Positions 39,101-46,245 of a stretch of 64,000 nt of DNA are shown here, one piece after another (within the stretch, counting starts at the first letter, position 1; each line of letters begins with the position of its first letter). The notes under the pieces were generated by a model. The model had not been told where the DNA came from. It did no database searches and was given only the letters and a program-made list of their open reading frames with translations. The position numbers were made by a program, and so were the translations under genes. This DNA is from Ramlibacter sp. (lineage in GTDB: Bacteria; Pseudomonadota; Gammaproteobacteria; Burkholderiales; Burkholderiaceae_C), in contig JAQZBU010000008.1 of the NCBI GenBank assembly GCA_029237735.1, positions 1-64,000 on the forward strand, in the 5' to 3' direction.

Positions 39101-40349
39101 TTCGCTGCGGACCACCACGGGTGGGAATGCGGCGCAAGGTTATCTGCCCACGGTGCTGGCGGTGCGTGCCAGGGAACTCGTCGTCGAGGGCCGCACATTC
39201 CACAACGTGGTGGTGGGTGGTTCGCGCGAGGGTCTGGTGTGGCGCGCCAACGTGGACGCCAACGAGCTCAATGGCTACCTCGAGTTTCGACAGTCCTCGT
39301 CGGGCCTGGGCGGCGGCCGGCTGCATGCGCGCCTCGCGCGGCTGTCCATCGCCGCCTCGGCTGCCAAGGAGGTCGAGGCCCTGCTGGACGAGCAGCCCGA
39401 CAACCTGCCTGCGCTGGACATCGTGGTGGACGACTTCGATCTGCGCGGCAAGAAACTCGGGCGCCTGGAAATCGAAGCCATCAACCGGGGTGCCAACGCG
39501 GTGGCCCGTGAAGGGGGCGTTCGCGAATGGCGCCTGAACAAGCTCAACCTCACGATGCCCGAAGCCGTGTTCGCGGCCACCGGCAACTGGGCCGGGTTGA
39601 ATGCGCAGGCCGCACCCACGGCGCTGCGGCCGGGGCAACGGGCCGCGCCGGAGCGCCGCCGCACCGTCATGAATTTCAAGCTCGACATCGCGGACTCAGG
39701 CCTGTTGCTGGCGCGCTTCGGCATGAAAGAGGTCGTGCGGCGCGGCAAGGGCCGCATGGACGGCCAGATTGCGTGGCTCGGTTCGCCGCTGACGCTGGAC
39801 TACCCCTCGATGAACGGCAATTTCTACATCAGCGTGGAGAGCGGCCAATTCCTCAAGGCCGACCCGGGCTTGGCCAAGCTGCTGGGCGTACTGAGCCTTC
39901 AGTCGCTGCCGCGCCGGCTGGCGCTCGACTTCCGCGACGTCTTCACCGAGGGCTTCGCCTTCGATTTCCTGCGCGGCGACGTCACCATTCAGCAAGGGAT
40001 CGCGGCCACCAACAATCTGCAGATGAAGGGCGTCAATGCGGCCGTGCTGATGGAAGGCAAGGCAGATATCGCCCGCGAGACGCAAGACATCAAGGTAGTG
40101 GTGGTGCCCGAAATCAATGCCGGCACTGCGTCGCTCGTCGCCACCGTGATCAATCCTGCCATCGGGCTGGGAACGTTCCTCGCGCAGATGTTCCTGCGCC
40201 AGCCCCTGATCCGTGCCGCCACGCAGGAGTTCCATATCGACGGTACCTGGAGCGACCCGCGGGTTACGCGGGTCGACCGAAGGGCCGCGACCGGCGCCGC
40301 GAGTCGCGCCGACCCAGCCTCCGATGCACCCGTAGGAAGGACCAACTGA
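36192..40349 (+). CDS. yhdP: YhdP family AsmA-like envelope protein
   Basis: This very large protein of about 1385 residues has an N-terminal membrane anchor (LLWLLMTAWLVLALAWGAL), DUF3971, and a long AsmA-type beta-rich region, ending in a conserved TASLVATVINPAIGLGTFLA segment. YhdP-type proteins form periplasmic bridges that help move phospholipids to the outer membrane. ATG 36192 matches the family start. The next gene begins one base after its stop. Some relatives are called TIGR02099 proteins. Confidence 0.9.
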   Translation: MNDCPPSPSRPLKAYAFVAKGLLWLLMTAWLVLALAWGALHGWIVPRIGELRPDLEIEAGRVLGVPVRIGSIAARSEGLIPSFELIDVVLLDPQGRPALRLPRVLAALTPRSLWNLGFEQLYIDRPELDVRRAADGKIYVGGLDFSRSSDNDGQAADWFFEQTEFVIRNGTVRWTDELRAAPPLALDQVDFVMRNGARRHALRLDATPPPAWGERFSLLGKFRQPLLSTRHGRWQDWEGEVHANFTRVDVSQLRRHANVGVEVNQGHGAVRAWLDVARGQLSGGVADVVLADVNTRLGPALAPLALRTVSGRMGGKRLGDGGFEFETQALQFETQEGQRWPGGNVFVAWTPAAGKQPAQGEIRADKLDLFALSQVASRLPLGAATHSALAGYAPKGLVETLQAKWQGPIDALQTYQARGRAVRLEIAARPGQAQAGAPPAAGSPGVRGASVDFDLSQAGGKSKFAVTKGAIEVPGVFEDPVVMLDALSADLQWQVNGEAISTTVSNLKFSNADAQGDGQATWRTGDGAARFPGVLDLQASISRANGARVYRYLPLGVPKSARDYVRESVLQGAASGAKFRVRGNLKDFPFADPKAGEFRVTADVRNVTYAYVPRSAVTGTATWPALTQLSGELLFQGNGMQVKNAVGQFVGSPGLQVKAQAQIPDFGTTTVAVTGEVRGPLAQSLGVVNTSPLAAMTNHALAKATATGSADLRLRLDLPIATLEKSKVQGSVTLAGNDIQITPDSPLLSRSRGAVTFNERGFALVGTQARALGGDVRLEGGTRSLPAVSSSGSNEPTMLLRAQGIATAEGLRQAKEIGFVSRLARDATGSAAYTVTLALRRGEPEIGVATNLQGMALNLPAPLAKAAEAAMPVRYESALVRESAAATPGSHASLHDQITVEVGRIASVVYVRDLSGPEPRVVRGAIAVGLAAGEAAALPEQGVSANINLAALNTDAWEKVLGQAAGGSSGSLRTTTGGNAAQGYLPTVLAVRARELVVEGRTFHNVVVGGSREGLVWRANVDANELNGYLEFRQSSSGLGGGRLHARLARLSIAASAAKEVEALLDEQPDNLPALDIVVDDFDLRGKKLGRLEIEAINRGANAVAREGGVREWRLNKLNLTMPEAVFAATGNWAGLNAQAAPTALRPGQRAAPERRRTVMNFKLDIADSGLLLARFGMKEVVRRGKGRMDGQIAWLGSPLTLDYPSMNGNFYISVESGQFLKADPGLAKLLGVLSLQSLPRRLALDFRDVFTEGFAFDFLRGDVTIQQGIAATNNLQMKGVNAAVLMEGKADIARETQDIKVVVVPEINAGTASLVATVINPAIGLGTFLAQMFLRQPLIRAATQEFHIDGTWSDPRVTRVDRRAATGAASRADPASDAPVGRTN

Positions 40350-40350
40350 A

Positions 40351-41157
40351 ATGAAAGCCGCCGCAATCCAGATGGTTTCGGGAATCTCGCTGCAGGCCAA
40401 TCTGGCCGAGGCGCGTTCGCTGCTCGAGCAGGCGGCGCAGGCCGGCGCGGAGCTGGCCGTGCTGCCCGAATATTTCTGCCTCATGGGGCACCAGGACAGC
40501 GACAAACTCGCTGCGCGGGAGAGCTTCGGCGAAGGCGAAGTGCAGCGCTTCCTGGCCCAGGCCGCGCGCGAGCTCGAACTGTGGATCGTCGGGGGCACCC
40601 TGCCGCTGGTGGCGGCCGATGCGGCGCATGTGCGCAACACCTGCATGGTGTTTTCGCCCGCAGGCGAGAACGTGGCCCGCTACGACAAGATCCACCTCTT
40701 CAAGTTCGACAACGGGCGCGAGCGCTACGACGAGTCGCGCGTGATCGAAAGCGGAACCGACACCGTGGCGTTCGATCTGCCCAGCCGCGACGGCCACACC
40801 TGGCGCGTCGGCATGTCGGTCTGCTACGACCTGCGCTTTCCCGAGCTGTACCGCCGGCTGCACGCCGACGTCCTTCTGGTGCCCAGTGCATTCACCTATG
40901 TCACCGGGCAGGCGCACTGGGAGCTGCTGCTGCGCGCGCGGGCGATAGAGAACCTCGCCTACGTCGTCGCACCCGCGCAGGGCGGCACTCACGAGAATGG
41001 GCGGCGCACCTGGGGTCACAGCATGGTGGTGGACCCGTGGGGCCTGGTCATGGCGCAGCGGCCCGAAGGGGCGGGCCTTGTCGTGGCCGAGCTCGACGCC
41101 GAGCGCCAGGCGCGCCTTCGCGTCCAACTGCCTGCGCTGGAGCACCGCGTGCTATGA
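40351..41157 (+). CDS. Carbon-nitrogen hydrolase (Nit/deaminated glutathione amidase-like)
   Basis: The 268-residue enzyme has the nitrilase-superfamily catalytic triad: E40 in AVLPEYF, K113 in YDKIHLF and C158 in [13 protein letters not shown]. The surrounding sequence places it with Nit1/YbeM-type amidases, which repair deaminated glutathione. It is packed between yhdP (one base) and the sensor kinase (ATGA overlap), so it is part of one transcription unit with them. Confidence 0.9.
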   Translation: MKAAAIQMVSGISLQANLAEARSLLEQAAQAGAELAVLPEYFCLMGHQDSDKLAARESFGEGEVQRFLAQAARELELWIVGGTLPLVAADAAHVRNTCMVFSPAGENVARYDKIHLFKFDNGRERYDESRVIESGTDTVAFDLPSRDGHTWRVGMSVCYDLRFPELYRRLHADVLLVPSAFTYVTGQAHWELLLRARAIENLAYVVAPAQGGTHENGRRTWGHSMVVDPWGLVMAQRPEGAGLVVAELDAERQARLRVQLPALEHRVL

Positions 41158-43247
41158 AGCAAAGGGGCGTCGCCACCACCGGCATGCCTCCTCGCTATGT
41201 GTCGGCGTATCTGCGCTGGTCGCTGTGGGCCCTGCTGATCGCGTTGGTCGCGGCGCTGCTGGTCACCCTGGTGTGGCTGGCCGGCCGCTATGAGGCCAGT
41301 CAGGTGCAAAGCAAGCTGGAGCGCGACACGGCCGATGCGCTGGGCGATATCCGCTCTGCCCTGACGCGCAACGTGCAGAGCCTGCAGGCTCTGCAGGCGG
41401 GTCATCCGACTCCTGCGACATGGACAGATGAAGCCGCGCAATTGTTGCGCCAGCACCGCGAGTGGATCCGTCTGGAGTGGCGCGATGCCGCGCTGGGCAC
41501 GCTGGCGTTCGCGGATACGCCCTACCGCGCGTCGCCCTTCGCGCGCCTGGGCCGGGCCAATGCCCAGACGGATGTGGCGCTGGCGTGCGCGAACGCGCGG
41601 CGCGTCAGCGGCCCGGCCTACTCCAGCAGCTACTTCCTGCCGCAGCTCGACGGTCTCGGGGTAGAGGTGATGGAGTTGTGCCTGCCGCAGGTGAACGCCG
41701 GCCAGCTGACGGGCTACGTGGTGGCAACCTACGCACTGGGCGAAATACTGGCCGACCTGGTCGGGCCGCAGCTGATGCGCAGCCAGGAAATCTCGTTCAC
41801 GGAAGCCGATGGCACCCGCCTCGCCCTGCACGGCACGGCGCGGCGCGGCAGCCGGGTGTTCACCTCGCAACAGCTGCTTGACCTGCCCGGCAACACGATG
41901 GTGTTGCGCATGGACAGCTGGCGCGGCGCGCCCGACCTGTTCCCGAACGTGCTCACGGCGCTGGTCACTGCCATGTCGATCGCGCTCGTGGCGGTGCTGG
42001 TCCTTTTGGGCAAGGACATGCGCCGGCGATTGCGCGCTGAGCAGGACCTGGCCGACGCGCTGGCGTTCCGCAAGGCGATGGAGGACTCGCTGGTTACCGG
42101 CCTGCGCGCGCGCGACCTGCAGGGGCGCATCACCTATGTCAACCCCGCGTTCTGCGCGATGGTGGGCTTCTCGCCAGAGGAGCTGTTGGGCAACACGACA
42201 CCGGCGCCCTATTGGCCGCCCGAGCTGGCCCGGCAATACCAGAAGCGCCAGGAGATCCGGCTGGCCGGCCAGCAGGCGCCGCCGCGCGAAGGCTACGAAT
42301 CCGTGTTCATGCGCAAGGACGGCTCGCGCTTTCCGGTGCTGATCATCGAGGCGCCCCTGATCAACCATCACGGTGTGCAGACCGGCTGGATGAGCGCGTT
42401 CCTCGACATCAGCGAGCAGCGCCGCGTGGAGGAACTTTCCCGTGCCAGCCAGGAGCGCCTGCAGGCGACCGCGCGGCTGGCCACCGTCGGCGAAATGGCT
42501 TCGCTGCTTTCGCACGAGCTCAACCAGCCGCTTGCAGCGATCTCCAGCTACGCCACGGGCACCATCAACCTCCTGAAGTCGCAGACGGTGATGCAGGCGG
42601 CTTCTGGCGAGGGCGGGGCGGGCGGCCCACCGCCCGGCGCTTTCACCGACATCGAAGGCGCGATGCGCCGCATCGCGGAACAAGCCGAGCGCGCGGGCAA
42701 GGTGATCAAGAGCGTGCACGACTTCGTGCGCCGTCGCGACAAGGAGCGCGAGCCGGTGCAGCCGCATGAACTGCTCGACGCCATCATGCCCCTGGTTAGC
42801 CTGCAGGCGCGCAAACTGGGCGTGCGGGTGGAAACGCGGCTCAAGCAGGGTCTGCCGGCCGTGCTATGCGACCGCACCATGGTCGAACAGGTGCTGCTCA
42901 ATCTCGCGCGCAATGCGATGCAGGCGATGGACGAGGCCCATGTCGCCGATCCCTCCGTGGTGATCGAAGTTCGGCGCGCGGGTTCCGCGGCTCCCGCAGG
43001 CGCGGGCAAGGGGTGGCTGGAGTTCTCGGTGGCCGACAAGGGGCCCGGCATCCCTGAGGCCATCCAGCGCAAGCTCTTCACGCCGTTCTTCACGACCAAG
43101 GACGAAGGGATGGGTCTGGGGCTGTCCATGTGCCGCACGGTGGTCGAGCAGCATGGGGGATTCCTCGGGTTCGAGTCCAACCGGCCGCAAGGTACCATTT
43201 TCAGGTTCACCCTGCCGGTGGATCCCTCCAGCGAAAAGCCCGCCTGA
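41154..43247 (+). CDS. PAS-domain sensor histidine kinase (FixL-like)
   Basis: This 697-residue kinase has two membrane helices (LWALLIALVAALLVTLVWLA and one near residue 265) flanking a periplasmic sensor region. A cytosolic PAS domain (about 305-425), HisKA with the phospho-acceptor H454 in LLSHELNQPLAAISSY, and HATPase with NLARNAMQAM, DKGPGIPE and GMGLGLSMC follow. The HELNQPL box places it with FixL/DctB-type kinases. It overlaps the amidase stop (ATGA) and its own stop overlaps the response-regulator start. The signal is unknown. Confidence 0.92.
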   Translation: MKQRGVATTGMPPRYVSAYLRWSLWALLIALVAALLVTLVWLAGRYEASQVQSKLERDTADALGDIRSALTRNVQSLQALQAGHPTPATWTDEAAQLLRQHREWIRLEWRDAALGTLAFADTPYRASPFARLGRANAQTDVALACANARRVSGPAYSSSYFLPQLDGLGVEVMELCLPQVNAGQLTGYVVATYALGEILADLVGPQLMRSQEISFTEADGTRLALHGTARRGSRVFTSQQLLDLPGNTMVLRMDSWRGAPDLFPNVLTALVTAMSIALVAVLVLLGKDMRRRLRAEQDLADALAFRKAMEDSLVTGLRARDLQGRITYVNPAFCAMVGFSPEELLGNTTPAPYWPPELARQYQKRQEIRLAGQQAPPREGYESVFMRKDGSRFPVLIIEAPLINHHGVQTGWMSAFLDISEQRRVEELSRASQERLQATARLATVGEMASLLSHELNQPLAAISSYATGTINLLKSQTVMQAASGEGGAGGPPPGAFTDIEGAMRRIAEQAERAGKVIKSVHDFVRRRDKEREPVQPHELLDAIMPLVSLQARKLGVRVETRLKQGLPAVLCDRTMVEQVLLNLARNAMQAMDEAHVADPSVVIEVRRAGSAAPAGAGKGWLEFSVADKGPGIPEAIQRKLFTPFFTTKDEGMGLGLSMCRTVVEQHGGFLGFESNRPQGTIFRFTLPVDPSSEKPA

Positions 43248-43873
43248 TGCAGCCCTCTCCCAACGCGACCGTGTTCATCGTCGACGACGACGCCAGCGTG
43301 CGCGACGCGCTGGCCTGGCTGCTGCGTTCGCGTCACCTCCTGAGCGAGACTTATGCCACGGGCGAGGAGTTCGAGGCCATGCTCCAGGCAGGCTATGCGC
43401 CCGCACAGCCTGCCTGCCTGCTGCTGGACGTGCGCATGCCGGGCATGAGCGGGCTCGCCCTCTTCGACAAGCTCGCCGATCGCGGCCTGGTGGAAGTGGT
43501 CCCTGTGATCTTTCTCACCGGGCATGCCGACGTACCCACGGCGGTGGACATGGTCAAGCGGGGCGCCTTCGACTTCTGCGAGAAGCCCTTCTCCGACAAC
43601 GCGCTGGTCGACCGCGTCGAGCAGGCGCTTCGTCGCTCCGAGGAATTGCTGGCGGCGCGGCGCGAGAAGAAACTCGTGCAGGCACGCCTCGCGGAACTCA
43701 CCGAGCGTGAGCGCGACGTGATGCGCCTGGTGGTCGAGGGCCTGCCGAACAAGCTGATCGCCGACCAGCTCGACATCAGCGTACGGACCGTCGAAGTGCA
43801 CCGCGCGCGCGTCTTCGACAAGATGGATGTCAAATCGGCCGTCGAACTGGCCAATGTGTTGCGCAGCCCCTAG
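43247..43873 (+). CDS. FixJ/NarL-type response regulator
   Basis: The 208-residue product has a receiver domain with phospho-acceptor D61 in LLLDVRMPGMSG, acidic pocket VDDD, and the EKPF lysine. A LuxR-type helix-turn-helix follows (LTERERDVMRLVVEGLPNKL, then VRTVEVHRARVFDKM). It is the partner of the FixL-like kinase, with which its start codon overlaps by one base. The targets are unknown; the nearby amidase, yhdP and mltA are candidates. Confidence 0.92.
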   Translation: MQPSPNATVFIVDDDASVRDALAWLLRSRHLLSETYATGEEFEAMLQAGYAPAQPACLLLDVRMPGMSGLALFDKLADRGLVEVVPVIFLTGHADVPTAVDMVKRGAFDFCEKPFSDNALVDRVEQALRRSEELLAARREKKLVQARLAELTERERDVMRLVVEGLPNKLIADQLDISVRTVEVHRARVFDKMDVKSAVELANVLRSP

Positions 43874-43998
43874 ACATTCTTGTCCTCGTCTTCGTCCCGC
43901 ACCAACTCGCCCTTCTTGCGCCCGGAGAACATCGTCCACCAGACGATTGCGACAATCAGCACCAGCGCGAGCAAGGCTTCGAGCAGAATCAGCAGCAT
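43870..43998 (-). CDS. Small 42-residue membrane protein
   Basis: The predicted peptide is one hydrophobic helix (LEALLALVLIVAIVWWTMF) followed by a basic turn (SGRKKGELV) and an acidic tail (RDEDEDKNV). An AAGGAA ribosome site stands six bases before the ATG. Its stop shares CTAG with the response regulator and its start shares CATG with mltA, so it fills the interval exactly. The charge pattern and ribosome site support a real gene; function is unknown. The same strand is open further upstream, but that part reads as shadow of mltA. Confidence 0.55.
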   Translation of the reverse strand: MLLILLEALLALVLIVAIVWWTMFSGRKKGELVRDEDEDKNV

Positions 43999-45130
43999 GA
44001 ACCGTTTCCTTGGGATTGCAGCCATTGTAGGAATGCTCGCGGGCTGCGGCAGCGTGCCGCTGCCACCCGCGGACGAAGTCCCGGCGCCCCGCCCCGGGGT
44101 GCTCGCGCCGCCGGGTGATTTTGGCCCGCTGCCGCCCGCGATCGTGCAGGGCAAGAGTCGCTGGCAGCCCGCGCGGTGGTCCGAACTGCCGGGCTTCGCC
44201 GAAGATGCTGTGCATGAGGCATGGAACGCGTGGCTCAAGAGCTGCGAGCGCCCTGGCCCGGCATTCGCCCCGCTGTGCGGCGAGGTCCGCCGCCTGTCGA
44301 TTGCCACGCCCGCCGAGCAACGCGGATGGATGATGCAGCGGCTGCAGCCGTACCGTGTCGAGCCGCTGCAGGGCGGCGCCGAAGGGCTGCTGACCGGCTA
44401 CTACGAACCGTTGCTCGATGCCAGCCGACAGCCGACGGCGCGGCATGCCGTGCCGCTGTACCGTGCGCCGGTGAGCCTTGGCGCCCGCAAACCCTGGTAC
44501 AGCCGGCAGGAGATTGAGACACTACCCGAGGCGCGCGCCGCGCTGCGCGGGCGTGAAATCGCGTACCTGGCCGATCCGCTCGACGCTTTGTCGCTGCAGA
44601 TTCAGGGCTCGGGCCGTGTGCGCATCACGGAGCCCGACGGCAGTGTGCGCATGGTTCGCCTCGCCTTCGCGGCCACCAACGACCAGCCCTACCGCAGCGT
44701 CGGCGGATGGCTGCTGCAGCAGGGACTGTTGCGGGATGCATCCTGGCCCGGCATCAAGGCATGGGCGGCACAGAACCCCCAACGCGTCAACGAGATGCTG
44801 TGGAGCAATCCGCGGGTCGTGTTCTTTCGCGAGGAGCCGATGTCCGAGCTCGACGCGGCCTTCGGTCCGCGCGGGGCTCAGGGCGTGCCGCTGACGCCGG
44901 GCCGTTCGATCGCCGTCGACAAGGAAAGCATCCCTTACGGCACGCCGGTCTGGCTGGCCTCGACCGGGCCGGTGACGAGCCTGCAGCGCCTGGTGCTGGC
45001 GCAGGACACCGGCAGTGCGATCGTGGGCTCGGTTCGAGCCGACTATTTCACCGGGTGGGGGCCTGAAGCCGGTGAGCTGGCGGGCCGGCTAAAGCAGCCG
45101 CTGCGGCTGTGGGTGCTGTGGCCCCGCTGA
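43997..45130 (+). CDS. mltA: Membrane-bound lytic murein transglycosylase A
   Basis: MltA cleaves peptidoglycan glycan strands, leaving 1,6-anhydro-muropeptides. The 377-residue lipoprotein has a signal with lipobox LAGC and a double-psi barrel MltA domain (GLLTGYYEPLLDASRQ). The C-terminal 3D domain (IAVDKESIPYGTPVWL, LAQDTGSAIVGSVRADYFTG) holds the catalytic aspartates. The start codon overlaps that of the divergent small gene. A lysozyme-inhibitor-like lipoprotein gene follows, another cell-wall link. Confidence 0.94.
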   Translation: MNRFLGIAAIVGMLAGCGSVPLPPADEVPAPRPGVLAPPGDFGPLPPAIVQGKSRWQPARWSELPGFAEDAVHEAWNAWLKSCERPGPAFAPLCGEVRRLSIATPAEQRGWMMQRLQPYRVEPLQGGAEGLLTGYYEPLLDASRQPTARHAVPLYRAPVSLGARKPWYSRQEIETLPEARAALRGREIAYLADPLDALSLQIQGSGRVRITEPDGSVRMVRLAFAATNDQPYRSVGGWLLQQGLLRDASWPGIKAWAAQNPQRVNEMLWSNPRVVFFREEPMSELDAAFGPRGAQGVPLTPGRSIAVDKESIPYGTPVWLASTGPVTSLQRLVLAQDTGSAIVGSVRADYFTGWGPEAGELAGRLKQPLRLWVLWPR

Positions 45131-45213
45131 GCTGTCCCGCTGCGGCCGCCCCACAAGAATTCATCCGCGCCGCACAATGACCGCCCTGCACGGCGCGTTC
45201 AAGGACAACAACA

Positions 45214-45570
45214 ATGGCGAAATTCATGGTGACGGCGGTCATGGCGACCCTCTGGCTGAGCGGGTGCGCCTCGGTGGGCTTGTCCAACACCGAGCCTCGC
45301 GCGACTGCCGAAGCGCAGCCCGGAACGCCCCGCTACCGCTGCGACCAAGGCATCGCGTTCACCGTGCGTTTCACGAACGACACGGCCGTGGTGGACGCCG
45401 GTCAGCGCGGCAACGAGGTGTTATTGCGGGACGCGGGTGGCGCGACGCCGCAGCAGACCGTCTACAGCAACTCGCGTATGCGAGCCGAGTTCGGCCTGGG
45501 GACCAGCGGCCGCGAGGCGATACTGCGCTATGCGTCGCCGCCGCTGGCTGCGCACTGTGTCCAGGAATAG
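45214..45570 (+). CDS. MliC-like lysozyme-inhibitor lipoprotein
   Basis: This 118-residue lipoprotein has a signal with lipobox LSGC, then a small beta-barrel domain with YRCDQGIAFTVRF and a late cysteine (AAHC) that pair in the MliC family of inhibitors of c-type lysozyme. The middle YSNSRMRAEFG resembles the active loop region of the family. An AAGGA site precedes the ATG. It lies 83 bases after mltA and may be co-transcribed. Confidence 0.78.
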   Translation: MAKFMVTAVMATLWLSGCASVGLSNTEPRATAEAQPGTPRYRCDQGIAFTVRFTNDTAVVDAGQRGNEVLLRDAGGATPQQTVYSNSRMRAEFGLGTSGREAILRYASPPLAAHCVQE

Positions 45571-45572
45571 GC

Positions 45573-46058
45573 CTATGCCGAGGGCGCGCCGAGATGCGCC
45601 AGCGGCAGCCTGCTGCTGGCCTTGACTTCGCCCAGCGAGAAGCTGGTGTGCAGGTCCTTCACGTTCGGCAGGTTGATCAAAATTTTGCGCGCGAATTGCG
45701 AGAAGGTGTCCAGGTCGCGCGACACCACCTGCAACTCGAACGTGCCGGCGCCGCTGATGTAGTGGCATGAGACGATCTCCGGAATCTGGCGGATCGCATC
45801 TTCCATCTCGCGCGTGAGCTCGCCGGTGTTGCGGTTGGCGTCCAGCCGCACGAATGCGAGCACGCCCAGTCCGATCTTGTGGCGGTCGATCTCCGCCCGG
45901 TAGCCCTTGATATAGCCGGACTCTTCCAGCGCGCGCACCCGCCGCCAGCACGGTGCCGCTGACAAACCCACGCGCTGCGCCAGTTCGGCGTTGGAGAGCC
46001 GGCCGTCGGCCTGCAATTCATTAAGGATGGCGATGTCAAACTTATCGAGTGTTTCCAT
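45573..46058 (-). CDS. Lrp/AsnC family transcriptional regulator
   Basis: The 161-residue product has the N-terminal winged helix (LDKFDIAILNELQADGRLSN, LAQRVGLSAAPCWRRVRALE) and a C-terminal RAM ligand-binding domain with SGAGTFELQVVSRDLDTF. Such regulators sense amino acids and often control a divergent neighbour. Here the neighbour is an amino-acid-catabolic indolepyruvate oxidoreductase. Confidence 0.93.
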   Translation of the reverse strand: METLDKFDIAILNELQADGRLSNAELAQRVGLSAAPCWRRVRALEESGYIKGYRAEIDRHKIGLGVLAFVRLDANRNTGELTREMEDAIRQIPEIVSCHYISGAGTFELQVVSRDLDTFSQFARKILINLPNVKDLHTSFSLGEVKASSRLPLAHLGAPSA

Positions 46059-46068
46059 GATCGACTAT

Positions 46069-46087
46069 TTCTAGCAAGAATCTTTCT
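46069..46087. promoter_or_regulatory. Candidate Lrp-type operator in the divergent intergenic region
   Basis: Overlapping inverted repeats TTCT-AGCA-AGAA and AGAA-TCT-TTCT lie 11 bases from the regulator start, in the 187 bases between the regulator and oxidoreductase genes. AT-rich partial palindromes of this kind are typical for Lrp-family binding. The call rests on pattern only. Confidence 0.3.
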
Positions 46088-46245
46088 CATCCTATCAATT
46101 CCCGGGCATAGAAAGCAAAGACATATCTGAGGCACGGGCATACACTTTGCAGTCCACTAGAGGCGCCAGCCTACCCGGCGCGACCGCCTTTCCTTCCTGG
46201 CCCACAAGGCTGCAAAAAACTCAAATTGCTGGAGACAAGACGTCC

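Noticed and set aside
41016-42767. A 583-codon minus-strand open frame opposite the sensor kinase
   Set aside because: Antisense shadow with His/Arg-rich sequence and no motifs.
43168-43178. GGTTCGAGTCC, like a tRNA T-loop
   Set aside because: It lies in the kinase catalytic domain, encoding part of GFESNRP, and no acceptor or anticodon arms surround it.
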